Assembly: GCA_030533445.1 (NCBI GenBank)
Contig: JARPUW010000051.1
Span: 17,747-81,746 of the forward strand
Origin: Cyprinodon diabolis
Taxonomy: Eukaryota; Chordata; Actinopteri; Cyprinodontiformes; Cyprinodontidae
Direction of reading: 5' to 3'
Length of the DNA stretch: 64,000 nt
The position numbers and the translations under genes were made by a program. Under the pieces are notes generated by a model. The model was not told where the DNA came from and did no database searches. It worked only from the letters and a program-made list of their open reading frames with translations. Each line of letters starts with the position of its first letter. Positions within the stretch are counted from its first letter, which is position 1. Shown here piece by piece: positions 35,002 to 47,895 of the stretch.

Positions 35002-38000
35002 ACTAGAAAATTTCTAAAGAAATTTTGAGGGGGGCCACCTACTGCCCGTCTGGGGAACCGGGCCAATACGGCCCTGGCAAGTGACGTCGGGGCTCCCCAG
35101 ACCAACTGCTTACGCCTTTGAGGGCTGCTGAGGGAAGGAAAGAGGGCAAGTTCATGGGCAAAGAGAGCTGTGTGCCACTTGTGCTGAAATCTGGGAAATA
35201 GACGTGCACAGCGTATGATGCACAAGGGTAATATGGGTTGTCCATATTGAAACACAGTGGGTAAAGCCCAGTTGGCGGGCTTCGCCCGCCTGCTAGGAGC
35301 CATCTCAGTGAAGAAAAAAATCACCAATGGCGGGCTCTGCCCGCCTTCTAAGAGCCATTGCAGTGATGAAATCACCAATGGCGGGCTCCGCCCGCCTGCT
35401 AAGAGCCATTGCAGTGATGTAATCACCTTTGGCGGGCTCCGCCCGCCTGTTACCATTGGCGGGCTACGCCCGCCTTCTAAGAGCCATTGCAGTGATGAAA
35501 TCACCAATGGCAATGAGCAATATGCCAGAATGTATGAGTGTGTATAAGGAAGAGGCTTTTATTCTGTAGAGTCCTTGTAGTCTTATTTTGAAAGTCTATC
35601 ATGAATGTGCATCAAAAGATGGGTCACGCCCAGCAGTGATATAGAATCCATTTCCAAATGTTAAATCACTGGTTTTCCATGTTATTAGGTGAATAGTTGC
35701 TGTATTACAGAGTAAATGGGAGACTTTTATTGTGAAATTTGCTCTGGGGTGTGTTTTGAAAAGGTCACTAGAGTCTAATAAAAACAACCTGGAAGAGTTT
35801 GGGTCATAATGTTGAGCCATTTGCATCAATTAATGCATTACTATAATCTAGAGGCTTTTATTTTGTAGGGTCCCTGGAGTCTTATTTTGAAAGTCCAACA
35901 GAGTTGTGTTTATAGAAAATGTTCAGACCCGTCAATGATAGTTGATTACTTTCCAATCATTAAATCACTCTTTTTCCATGTTATTAGGGCAGTAGATGAA
36001 GCGGAAATGGGAGGCTTTTATTTTGAAATTTGCTATAGGGTGTGTTTTAAACAGTCTCCTAGAGTCTATTCTCTAAAACGGGGTTGAGTTTGGGTCATAA
36101 TGTTGAGCCATATAGAGCAATAAATATATGTAAAAAATATAGAGGCTTTTATTTTGTAGGGTCCCTGGAGTCTTATTTTGAAAGTCTATCAGTGCTGAGT
36201 GGCAAGGGAAGTGTCATGTACAGCAGTCATATAGTATCCATTTCCCAATGTTAAATCAGTCCTTTCACCCTCCATTAGATTAATATGTGCTGTTTAAAAC
36301 AGCAGAGGTAAAATCTGTTTGAAGCTTGGTAACCTTGACAACGCTTAACGAGCCTCTCACTGACACAGACAACAGCTGCACTCACTATTGGTTTCTTCTT
36401 CCCAGGCTTTTTTGTATGGGAAGAACGGCACCGAACAAACGACTACTGATCAAAAACCGTATGAGTTATTCAAAAAACATTTTCACCATGAGCATCAGCA
36501 ATCCTTCGACTCCAACTATACCAACTTTGGTGTATGTGTGTCATTCAGAAAAATATTTATGACGAGTTGAAAACACATAGTCTGATTCGTTTCTCTCCCA
36601 TCTTCAGCTCAAAAAGAATAGAGAAAGGCTGAAACTCTCATCGACTTTAGGTTGGTCTGGAGGGTTTTTAAGGAAAAGTATTAATCCTACCGTAATTCCG
36701 AAGACATTGTGTGAGTCCAGAGGTTTCAGTCTACAAACTGACCAAAAATGGTGACTGTAGCTCCAAATATGTGGCCGTGAGGGCGAGAATAAGATGTTTG
36801 ATCTTAAAAAAATGGCCGCCTCACACTAAGATTTCAGCAGCTGCACTCTAGCAGGCTGCTGCAGAAGCTAACTGTCAGCTAGCTTCCAGGTGCTTACCCT
36901 CCGAACAAACGACTGCTGAGCAAAAACCGTAAAAGATATCTGAAAAATTCTTTCAGTGAAAGCAACATCTATCCTTTGTCTCAGACTGGGGTAACCTTCA
37001 TGTCTGTAGGTCTTTCACAACCCAAAACGAAGCACAAACAAAATGGTTGGCCCACCTGCTCCTCCCTTTGTTTGAACTGCAGGACCTCACTCTCACTCAC
37101 CTTTTAGCTGCTAAAGCACCCCTCCGAACAAACGACTGCTGAGTAAAAACCGTAAAAGGTATCTGAAAAATTCTTTTTATCTAAGCGACAGCTATATCTT
37201 GTCTTCAATTGGAGTAACTTTCATGGCTGTAGGTCATCTACAAACTGAATGGGAAGAGAAAGAAAAAGAGAAAACGTTTCATCACACCTAAGCTTCTAAT
37301 TGAGCTAGCTGCAGCAGGTCACTGTCACTCAGCTTTCAGGTGCTTAAAATGTCCTCCGAACAAACGACTGCTGAGCAAAAACCGTATGAGTTATTCAAAA
37401 AATTTTTTCACCGTGAGCGTCAGTCATCCTTCGACTCCAACTATGCCAACTTTGGTGTATGTGTGTCATTCAGAAAAATATTTATGACGAGTTTAAAACA
37501 CATAGTCTGATTCGTTTTTCTCCCCTCTTCTGCTCCAAAACCAATGAAAAACGGCTCTGATTTTCATCGACTTTAGGTCGGTCTGGAGGGTTTTTAAGGA
37601 AAAGTATTAATCCTACCGTAATTCCGAAGATATTGTGTGGGTCCAGAGATTTCAGTCTACAAACTGACCAAAAATGGTGACTCTAGCTATAAATATGTGG
37701 CCGTGAGGGCGAGTTTAAAATGTTTTTTTGTGTTTAAAAAACGCCTGCCTCACACTCTAGCTTTTCAGTTGCTCCACTCTAGCAGGCTGGATTTTGCTAA
37801 AACTTTGTGGTGCTTGAGGTCTGATTATACAAAAACCGTAGCAGTTATCAACATACCGTCTTCAGTTTTAAATAGACGAAGGATTTATCTACAAACTGAG
37901 CTTCAAACTGTTTTTCTAGGTGAATGTATGGCGACACAGTGAAGTGCTGTTTTTTATGCTTTTTTTTTCCTCTCCCCATTCATTTCCTATGGGATTTTTT

Positions 38001-38170
38001 TGCGACGTTTTCGCTAATAATTCGCAAACCTTCGGACTAATGAGAAAGTTTTATACAAGCACACATCACCCCATTGGTCCCGACGCGTGTGCCAACTTTG
38101 GGCCCGATCCGCCAAACCGTGCGGGACTAGTTACGTGCCGAAGTTTTGGGTATACGGGAGAATTATAATA
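35002..38170 (+). repeat. Array unit U12
   Basis: One hairpin B loop is tac (near 35465). Shares gcattactataat (35836) with U4 and U16 but lacks their other variants. Private changes include ccaatcattaaatc (35954), tatagagcaat (36111) and gtggtgcttg (37807). No hairpin A. Confidence 0.93.
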
Positions 38171-41100
38171 ACTAGAAAATTTCTAAAGAAATTTTGAGGG
38201 GGGCCACCTACTGCCCGTCTGGGGAACCGGGCCAATACGGCCCTGGCAAGTGACGTCGGGGCTCCCCAGACCAACTGCTTACGCCTTTGAGGGCTGCTGA
38301 GGGAAGGAAAGAGGGCAAGTTCATGGGCAAAGAGAGCTGTGTGCCACTTGTGCTGAAATCTGGGAAATAGACGTGCACAGCGTATGATGCACAAGGGTAA
38401 TATGGGTTGTCCATATTGAAACACAGTGGGTAAAGCCCAGTTTGCGGGCTTCGCCCGCCTTCTGGGATCCATCTCAGTGAAGAAAAAAATCACCAATGGC
38501 GGGCTCTGCCCGCCTTCTAAGAGCCATTGCAGTGATGAAATCACCAATGGCGGGCTCCGCCCGCCTGCTAAGAGCCATTGCAGTGATGTAATCACCTTTG
38601 GCGGGCTCCGCCCGCCTGTTACCATTGGCGGGCTCCGCCCGCCTTCTAAGAGCCATTGCAGTGATGAAATCACCAATGGCAATGAGTAATATGCCAGAAT
38701 GTATGAGTGTGTATAAGGAAGAGGCTTTTATTCTGTAGAGTCCTTGTAGTCTTATTTTGAAAGTCTATCATGAATGTGCATCAAAAGATGGGTCACGCCC
38801 AGCAGTGATATAGAATCCATTTCCAAATGTTAAATCACTGGTTTTCCATGTTATTAGGTGAATAGTTGCTGTATTACAGAGTAAATGGGAGACTTTTATT
38901 GTGAAATTTGCTCTGGGTGTGTTTTGAAAAGGTCACTAGAGTCTAATAAAAACAACCTGGAAGAGTTTGGGTCATAATGTTGAGCCATTTGCATCAATTA
39001 ATGCATTAGTATAATCTAGAGGCTTTTATTTTGTAGGGTCCCTGGAGTCTTATTTTGAAAGTCCAACAGAGTTGTGTTTATAGAAAATGTTCAGACCCGT
39101 CAATGATAGTTGATTACTTTCCAATCGTTAAATCACTCTTTTTCCATGTTATTAGGGCAGTAGATGAAGCGGAAATGGGAGGCTTTTATTTTGAAATTTG
39201 CTATAGGGTGTGTTTTAAACAGTCTCCTAGAGTCTATTCTCTAAAACGGGGTTGAGTTTGGGTCATAATGTTGAGCCATATAGGGCAATAAATATATGTA
39301 AAAAATATAGAGGCTTTTATTTTGTAGGGTCCCTGGAGTCTTATTTTGAAAGTCTATCAGTGCTGAGTGGCAAGGGAAGTGTCATGGACAGCAGTCATAT
39401 AGTATCCATTTCCCAATGTTAAATCAGTCCTTTCACCCTCCATTAGATTAATATGTGCTGTTTAAAACAGCAGAGGTAAAATCTGTTTGAAGCTTGGTAA
39501 CCTTGACAACGCTTAACGAGCCTCTCACTGACACAGACAACAGCTGCACTCACTATTGGTTTCTTCTTCCCAGGCTTTTTTGTATGGGAAGAACGGCACC
39601 GAACAAACGACTACTGATCAAAAACCGTATGAGTTATTCAAAAAACATTTTCACCATGAGCATCAGCAATCCTTCGACTCCAACTATACCAACTTTGGTG
39701 TATGTGTGTCATTCAGAAAAATATTTATGACGAGTTGAAAACACATAGTCTGATTCGTTTCTCTCCCATCTTCAGCTCAAAAAGAATAGAGAAAGGCTGA
39801 AACTCTCATCGACTTTAGGTTGGTCTGGAGGGTTTTTAAGGAAAAGTATTAATCCTACCGTAATTCCGAAGACATTGTGTGAGTCCAGAGGTTTCAGTCT
39901 ACAAACTGACCAAAAATGGTGACTGTAGCTCCAAATATGTGGCCGTGAGGGCGAGAATAAGATGTTTGATCTTAAAAAAATGGCCGCCTCACACTAAGAT
40001 TTCAGCAGCTGCACTCTAGCAGGCTGCTGCAGAAGCTAACTGTCAGCTAGCTTCCAGGTGCTTACCCTCCGAACAAACGACTGCTGAGCAAAAACCGTAA
40101 AAGATATCTGAAAAATTCTTTCAGTGAAAGCAACATCTATCCTTTGTCTCAGACTGGGGTAACCTTCATGTCTGTAGGTCTTTCACAACCCAAAACGAAG
40201 CACAAACAAAATGGTTGGCCCACCTGCTCCTCCCTTTCTTTTAACTGCAGGACCTCACTCTCACTCACCTTTTAGCTGCTAAAGCACCCCTCCGAACAAA
40301 CGACTGCTGAGTAAAAACCGTAAAAGGTATCTGAAAAATTCTTTTTATCTAAGCGACAGCTATATCTTGTCTTCGATTGGAGTAACTTTCATGGCTGTAG
40401 GTCATCTACAAACTGAATGGGAAGAGAAAGAAAAAGAAAAAACGTTTCATCACACCTAAGCTTCTAATTGAGCTAGCTGCAGCAGGTCACTGTCACTCAG
40501 CTTTCAGCTGCTTAAAATGTCCTCCGAACAAACGACTGCTGAGCAAAAACCGTATGAGTTATTCAAAATATTTTTTCACCGTGAGCGTCAGCCATCCTTC
40601 GACTCCAACTATGCCAACTTTGGTGTATGTGTGTCATTCAGAAAAATATTTATGACGAGTTTAAAACACATAGTCTGATTCGTTTTTCTCCCCTCTTCTG
40701 CTCCAAAACCAATGAAAAACGGCTCTGATTTTCATCGACTTTAGGTCGGTCTGGAGGGTTTTTAAGGAAAAGTATTAATCCTACCGTAATTCCGAAGATA
40801 TTGTGTGGGTCCAGAGATTTCAGTCTACAAACTGACCAAAAATGGTGACTCTAGCTATAAATATGTGGCCGTGAGGGCGAGTTTAAAATGTTTTTTTGTG
40901 TTTAAAAAACGCCTGCCTCACACTCTAGCTTTTCAGTTGCTCCACTCTAGCAGGCTGGATTTTGCTAAAACTTTGTGGCGCTTGAGGTCTGATTATACAA
41001 AAACCGTAGCAGTTATCAACATACCGTCTTCAGTTTTAAATAGACGAAGGATTTATCTACAAACTGAGCTTCAAACTGTTTTTCTAGGTGAATGTATGCC

Positions 41101-41410
41101 GACACAGTGAAGTGCTGTTTTTTATGCTTTTTTTTTCCTCTCCCCATTCATTTCCTATGGGATTTTTTTGCGACATTTTCGCTAATAATTCGCAAACCTT
41201 CGGACTAATGAGAAAGTTTTATACAAGCACACATCACCCCATTGGTCCCGACGCGTGTGCCAACTTTGGGCCCGATCCGCCAAACCGTGCGGGACTAGTT
41301 ACGCGCCGAAGTTTTGGGTATACGGGAGAATTATAATAATAATAATAATACGCGGAATAAATATGTGCAATAGTAGTAGGTGGGCCATGCCTTCGGCATG
41401 TGGCCCCCCA
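38171..41410 (+). repeat. Array unit U13
   Basis: Partner of U2, without its deletions. Private changes include aatgagtaatatg (38683) and cgacattttcg (41171). It ends with one hairpin A joined directly to actag, as in U3. Confidence 0.93.
41348..41410 (+). repeat. Hairpin A, one copy, end of U13
   Basis: A single monomer; the following AAT linker is missing. Confidence 0.85.
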
Positions 41411-44400
41411 ACTAGAAAATTTCTAAAGAAATTTTGAGGGGGGCCACCTACTGCCCGTCTGGGGAACCGGGCCAATACGGCCCTGGCAAGTGACGTCGGG
41501 GCTCCCCAGACCAACTGCTTACGCCTTTGAGGGCTGCTGAGGGAAGGAAAGAGGGCAAGTTCATGGGCAAAGAGAGCTGTGTGCCACTTGTGCTGAAATC
41601 TGGGAAATAGACGTGCACAGCGTATGATGCACAAGGGTAATATGGGTTGTCCATATTGAAACACAGTGGGTAAAGCCCAGTTGGCGGGCTTCGCCCGCCT
41701 GCTAGGAGCCATCTCAGTGAAGAAAAAAATCACCAATGGCGGGCTCTGCCCGCCTTCTAAGAGCCATTGCAGTGATGAAATCACCAATGGCGGGCTCCGC
41801 CCGCCTGCTAAGAGCCATTGCAGTGATGTAATCACCTTTGGCGGGCTCCGCCCGCCTGTTACCATTGGCGGGCTCCGCCCGCCTTCTAAGAGCCATTGCA
41901 GTGATGAAATCACCAATGGCAATGAGCAATATGCCAGAATGTATGAGTGTGTATAAGGAAGAGGCTTTTATTCTGTAGAGTCCTTGTAGTCTTATTTTGA
42001 AAGTCTATCATGAATGTGCATCAAAAGATGGGTCACGCCCAGCAGTGATATAGAATCCATTTCCAAATGTTAAATCACTGGTTTTCCATGTTATTAGGTG
42101 AATAGTTGCTGTATTACAGAGTAAATGGGAGACTTTTATTGTGAAATTTGCTCTGGGTGTGTTTTGAAAAGGTCACTAGAGTCTAATAAAAACAACCTGG
42201 AAGAGTTTGGGTCATAATGTTGAGCCATTTGCATCAATTAATGCATTAGTATAATCTAGAGGCTTTTATTTTGTAGGGTCCCTGGAGTCTTATTTTGAAA
42301 GTCCAACAGAGTTGTGTTTATAGAAAATGTTCAGACCCGTCAATGATAGTTGATTACTTTCCAATCGTTAAATCACTCTTTTTCCATGTTATTAGGGCAG
42401 TAGATGAAGCGGAAATGGGAGGCTTTTATTTTGAAATTTGCTACAGGGTGTGTTTTAAACAGTCTCCTAGAGTCTATTCTCTAAAACGGGGTTGAGTTTG
42501 GGTCATAATGTTGAGCCATATAGGGCAATAAATATATGTAAAAAATATAGAGGCTTTTATTTTGTAGGGTCCCTGGAGTCTTATTTTGAAAGTCTATCAG
42601 TGCTGAGTGGCAAGGGAAGTGTCATGGACAGCAGTCATATAGTATCCATTTCCCAATGTTAAATCAGTCCTTTCACCCTCCATTAGATTAATATGTGCTG
42701 TTTAAAACAGCAGAGGTAAAATCTGTTTGAAGCTTGGTAACCTTGACAACGCTTAACGAGCCTCTCACTGACACAGACAACAGCTGCACTCACTATTGGT
42801 TTCTTCTTCCCAGGCTTTTTTGTATGGGAAGAACGGCACCGAACAAACGACTACTGATCAAAAACCGTATGAGTTATTCAAAAAACATTTTCACCATGAG
42901 CATCAGCAATCCTTCGACTCCAACTATACCAACTTTGGTGTATGTGTGTCATTCAGAAAAATATTTATGACGAGTTGAAAACACATAGTCTGATTCGTTT
43001 CTCTCCCATCTTCAGCTCAAAAAGAATAGAGAAAGGCTGAAACTCTCATCGACTTTAGGTTGGTCTGGACGGTTTTTAAGGAAAAGTATTAATCCTACCG
43101 TAATTCCGAAGACATTGTGTGAGTCCAGAGGTTTCAGTCTACAAACTGACCAAAAATGGTGACTGTAGCTCCAAATATGTGGCCGTGAGGGCGAGAATAA
43201 GATGTTTGATCTTAAAAGAATGGCCGCCTCACACTAAGATTTCAGCAGCTGCACTCTAGCAGGCTGCTGCAGAAGCTAACTGTCAGCTAGCTTCCAGGTG
43301 CTTACCCTCCGAACAAACGACTGCTGAGCAAAAACCGTAAAAGATATCTGAAAAATTCTTTCAGTGAAAGCAACATCTATCCTTTGTCTCAGACTGGGGT
43401 AACCTTCATGTCTGTAGGTCTTTCACAACCCAAAACGAAGCACAAACAAAATGGTTGGCCCACCTGCTCCTCCCTTTGTTTGAACTGCAGGACCTCACTC
43501 TCACTCACCTTTTAGCTGCTAAAGCACCCCTCCGAACAAACGACTGCTGAGTAAAAACCGTAAAAGGTATCTGAAAAATTATTTTTATCTAAGCGACAGC
43601 TATATCTTGTCTTCAATTGGAGTAACTTTCATGGCTGTAGGTCATCTACAACCTGAATGGGAAGAGAAAGAAAAAGAAAAAACGTTTTGTCACACCTGAT
43701 CTTCTAATTGAGCTAGCTGCAGCAGGACACTCTCCCCCAGCTTTCAGCTGCTTAAAATGTCCTCCGAACAAACGACTGCTGAGCAAAAACCGTATGAGTT
43801 ATTCAAAATATTTTTTCACCGTGAGCGTCAGCCATCCTTCGACTCCAACTATGCCAACTTTGGTGTATGTGTGTCATTCAGAAAAATATTTATGACGAGT
43901 TTAAAACACATAGTCTGATTCGTTTTTCTCCCCTCTTCTGCTCCAAAACCAATGAAAAACGGCTCTGATTTTCATCGACTTTAGGTCGGTCTGGAGGGTT
44001 TTTAAGGAAAAGTATTAATCCTACCGTAATTCCGAAGATATTGTGTGGGTCCAGAGATTTCAGTCTACAAACTGACCAAAAATGGTGACTCTAGCTATAA
44101 ATATGTGGCCGTGAGGGCGAGTTTAAAATGTTTTTTTGTGTTTAAAAAACGCCTGCCTCACACTCTAGCTTTTCAGTTGCTCCACTCTAGCAGGCTGGAT
44201 TTTGCTAAAACTTTGTGGCGCTTGAGGTCTGATTATACAAAAACCGTAGCAGTTATCAACATACCGTCTTCAGTTTTAAATAGACGAAGGATTTATCTAC
44301 AAACTGAGCTTCAAACTGTTTTTCTAGGTGAATGTATGCCGACACAGTGAAGTGCTGTTTTTTATGCTTTTTTTTTCCTCTCCCCATTCATTTCCTATGG

Positions 44401-44584
44401 GATTTTTTTGCGACGTTTTCGCTAATAATTCGCAAACCTTCGGACTAATGAGAAAGTTTTATACAAGCACACATCACCCCATTGGTCCCGACGCGTGTGC
44501 CAACTTTGGGCCCGATCCGCCAAACCGTGCGGGACTAGTTACGTGCCGAAGTTTTGGGTATACGGGAGAATTATAATAATAATA
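41411..44584 (+). repeat. Array unit U14
   Basis: Partner of U6 at 25,622 bp. A private change is ggacggtttt near 43069. No hairpin A. Confidence 0.93.
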
Positions 44585-47500
44585 ACTAGAAAATTTCTAA
44601 AGAAAGTTTGAGGGGGGCCACCTACTGCCCGTCTGGGGTGAACCGGGCCAATACGGCCCTGGCAAGTGACGTCGGGGCTCCCCAGACCAACTGCTTACGC
44701 CTTTGAGGGTTGCTGAGGGAAGGAAAGAGGGCAAGTTCATGGGCAAAGAGAGCTGTGTGCCACTTGTGCTGAAATCTGGGAAATAGACGTGCACAGCGTA
44801 TGATGCACAAGGGTAATATGGGTTGTCCATATTGAAACACAGTGGGTGAAGCCCAGTTGGGGGGCTTCGCCCGCCTGCTAGGAGCCATCTCAGTGAAGAA
44901 AAAAATCACCAATGGCGGGCTCTGCCCGCCGTCTAAGAGCCATTGCAGTGATGAAATCACCAATGGCGGGCTCCGCCCGCCTGCTAAGAGCCATTGCAGT
45001 GATGTAATCACCTTTGGCGGGCTTCGCCCGCCTGTTACCATTGGCGGGCTGCGCCCGCCTTCTAAGAGCCATTGCAGTGATGAAATCACCAATGGCAATG
45101 AGCAATATGCCAGAATGTATGAGTGTGTATAAGGAAGAGGCTTTTATTCTGTAAAGTCCTTGTAGTCTTATTTTGAAAGTCTATCATGAATGTGCATCAA
45201 AAGATGGGTCACGCCCAGCAGTGATATAGAATCCATTTCCAAATGTTAAATCACTGGTTTTCCATGTTATTAGGTGAATAGTTGCTGTATTACAGAGTAA
45301 ATGGGAGACTTTTATTGTGAAATTTGCTCTGGGGTGTGTTTTGAAAAGGTCACTAGAGTCTAATAAAAACAACCTGGAAGAGTTTGGGTCATAATGTTGA
45401 GCCATTTGCATCAATTAATGCATTAGTATAATCTAGAGGCTTTTATTTTGTAGGGTCCCTGGAGTCTTATTTTGAAAGTCCAACAGAGTTGTGTTTATAG
45501 AAAATGTTCAGACCCGTTAATGATAGTTGATACTTTCCAATCGTTAAATCACTCTTTTTCCATGTTATTAGGGCAGTAGATGAAGCGGAAATGGGAGGCT
45601 TTTATTTTGAAATTTGCTATAGGGTGTGTTTTAAACAGTCTCCTAGAGTCTATTCTCTAAAACGGGGTTGAGTTTGGGTCATAATGTTGAGCCATATAGG
45701 GCAATAAATATATGTAAAAAATATAGAGGCTTTTATTTTGTAGGGTCCCTGGAGTCTTATTTTGAAAGTCTATCAGTGCTGAGTGGCAAGGGAAGTGTCA
45801 TGGACAGCAGTCATATAGTATCCATTTCCCAATGTTAAATCAGTCCTTTCACCCTCCATTAGATTAATATGTGCTGTTTAAAACAGCAGAGGTAAAATCT
45901 GTTTGAAGCTTGGTAACCTTGACAACGCTTAACGAGCCTCTCACTGACACAGACAACAGCTGCACTCACTATTGGTTTCTTCTTCCCAGGCTTTTTTGTA
46001 TGGGAAGAACGGCACCGAACAAACGACTACTGATCAAAAACCGTATGAGTTATTCAAAAAACATTTTCACCATGAGCATCAGCAATCCTTCGACTCCAAC
46101 TATACCAACTTTGGTGTATGTGTGTCATTCAGAAAAATATTTATGACGAGTTGAAAACACATAGTCTGATTCGTTTCTCTCCCATCTTCAGCTCAAAAAG
46201 AATAGAGAAAGGCTGAAACTCTCATCGACTTTAGGTTGGTCTGGAGAGTTTTTAAGGAAAAGTATTAATCCTACCGTAATTCCGAAGACATTGTGTGAGT
46301 CCAGAGGTTTCAGTCTACAAACTGACCAAAAATGGTGACTGTAGCTCCAAATATGTGGCCGTGAGGGCGAGAATAAGATGTTTGATCTTAAAAAAATGGC
46401 CGCCTCACACTAAGATTTCAGCAGCTGCACTCTAGCAGGCTGCTGCAGAAGCTAACTGTCAGCTAGCTTCCAGGTGCTTACCCTCCGAACAAACGACTGC
46501 TGAGCAAAAACCGTAAAAGATATCTGAAAAATTCTTTCAGTGAAAGCAACATCTATCCTTTGTCTCAGACTGGGGTAACCTTCATGTCTGTAGGTCTTTC
46601 ACAACCCAAAACGAAGCACAAACAAAATGGTTGGCCCACCTGCTCCTCCCTTTGTTTGAACTGCAGGACCTCACTCTCACTCACCTTTTAGCTGCTAAAG
46701 CACCCCTCCGAACAAACGACTGCTGAGTAAAAACCGTAAAAGGTATCTGAAAAATTCTTTTTATCTAAGCGACAGCTATATCTTGTCTTCAATTGGAGTA
46801 ACTTTCATGGCTGTAGGTCATCTACAAACTGAATGGGAAGAGAAAGAAAAAGAAAAAACGTTTCATCACACCTAAGCTTCTAATTGAGCTAGCTGCAGCA
46901 GGTCACTGTCACTCAGCTTTCAGGTGCTTAAAATGTCCTCCGAACAAACGACTGCTGAGCAAAAACCGTATGAGTTATTCAAAAAATTTTTTCACCGTGA
47001 GCGTCAGTCATCCTTCGACTCCAACTATGCCAACTTTGGTGTATGTGTGTCATTCAGAAAAATATTTATGACGAGTTTAAAACACATAGTCTGATTCGTT
47101 TTTCTCCCCTCTTCTGCTCCAAAACCAATGAAAAACGGCTCTGATTTTCATCGACTTTAGGTCGGTCTGGAGGGTTTTTAAGGAAAAGTATTAATCCTAC
47201 CGTAATTCCGAAGATATTGTGTGGGTCCAGAGATTTCAGTCTACAAACTGACCAAAAATGGTGACTCTAGCTATAAATATGTGGCCGTGAGGGCGAGTTT
47301 AAAATGTTTTTTTGTGTTTAAAAAACGCCTGCCTCACACTCTAGCTTTTCAGTTGCTCCACTCTAGCAGGCTGGATTTTGCTAAAACTTTGTGGCGCTTG
47401 AGGTCTGATTATACAAAAACCGTAGCAGTTATCAACATACCGTCTTCAGTTTTAAATAGAGGAAGGATTTATCTACAAACTGAGCTTCAAACTGTTTTTC

Positions 47501-47895
47501 TAGGTGAATGTATGCCGACACAGTGAAGTGCTGTTTTTTATGCTTTTTTTTTCCTCTCCCCATTCATTTCCTATGGGATTTTTTTGCGACGTTTTCGCTA
47601 ATAATTCGCAAACCTTCGGACTAATGAGAAAGTTTTATACAAGCACACATCACCCCATTGGTCCCGACGCGTGTGCCAACTTTGGGCCCGATCCGCCAAA
47701 CCGTGCGGGACTAGTTAGGTGCCGAAGTTTTGGGTATACGGGAGAATTATAATAATAATAATAATACGCGGAATAAATATGTGCAATAGTAGTAGGTGGG
47801 CCATGCCTTCGGCATGTGGCCCCCCAATAATACGCGGAATAAATATGTGCAATAGTAGTAGGTGGGCCATGCCTTCGGCATGTGGCCCCCCAATA
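44585..47895 (+). repeat. Array unit U15, with a divergent head
   Basis: Between 44605 and 45535 this unit has at least ten private changes: aaagtttgagg, a 2-base insertion in ggggtgaacc, gggttgctg, gggtgaagcc, ttggggggctt (which breaks a hairpin B stem pair), cgccgtcta, two altered hairpin B loops (ttc, tgc), tgtaaagtcc, and cgttaatg with a lost T in gttgatact. The remainder matches other units. It ends with two hairpin A copies. Confidence 0.92.
47764..47894 (+). repeat. Hairpin A, two copies, end of U15
   Basis: Two monomers at a 66-bp period, downstream of an unusual ttaggtgccg variant of the conserved block (47716). Confidence 0.85.
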
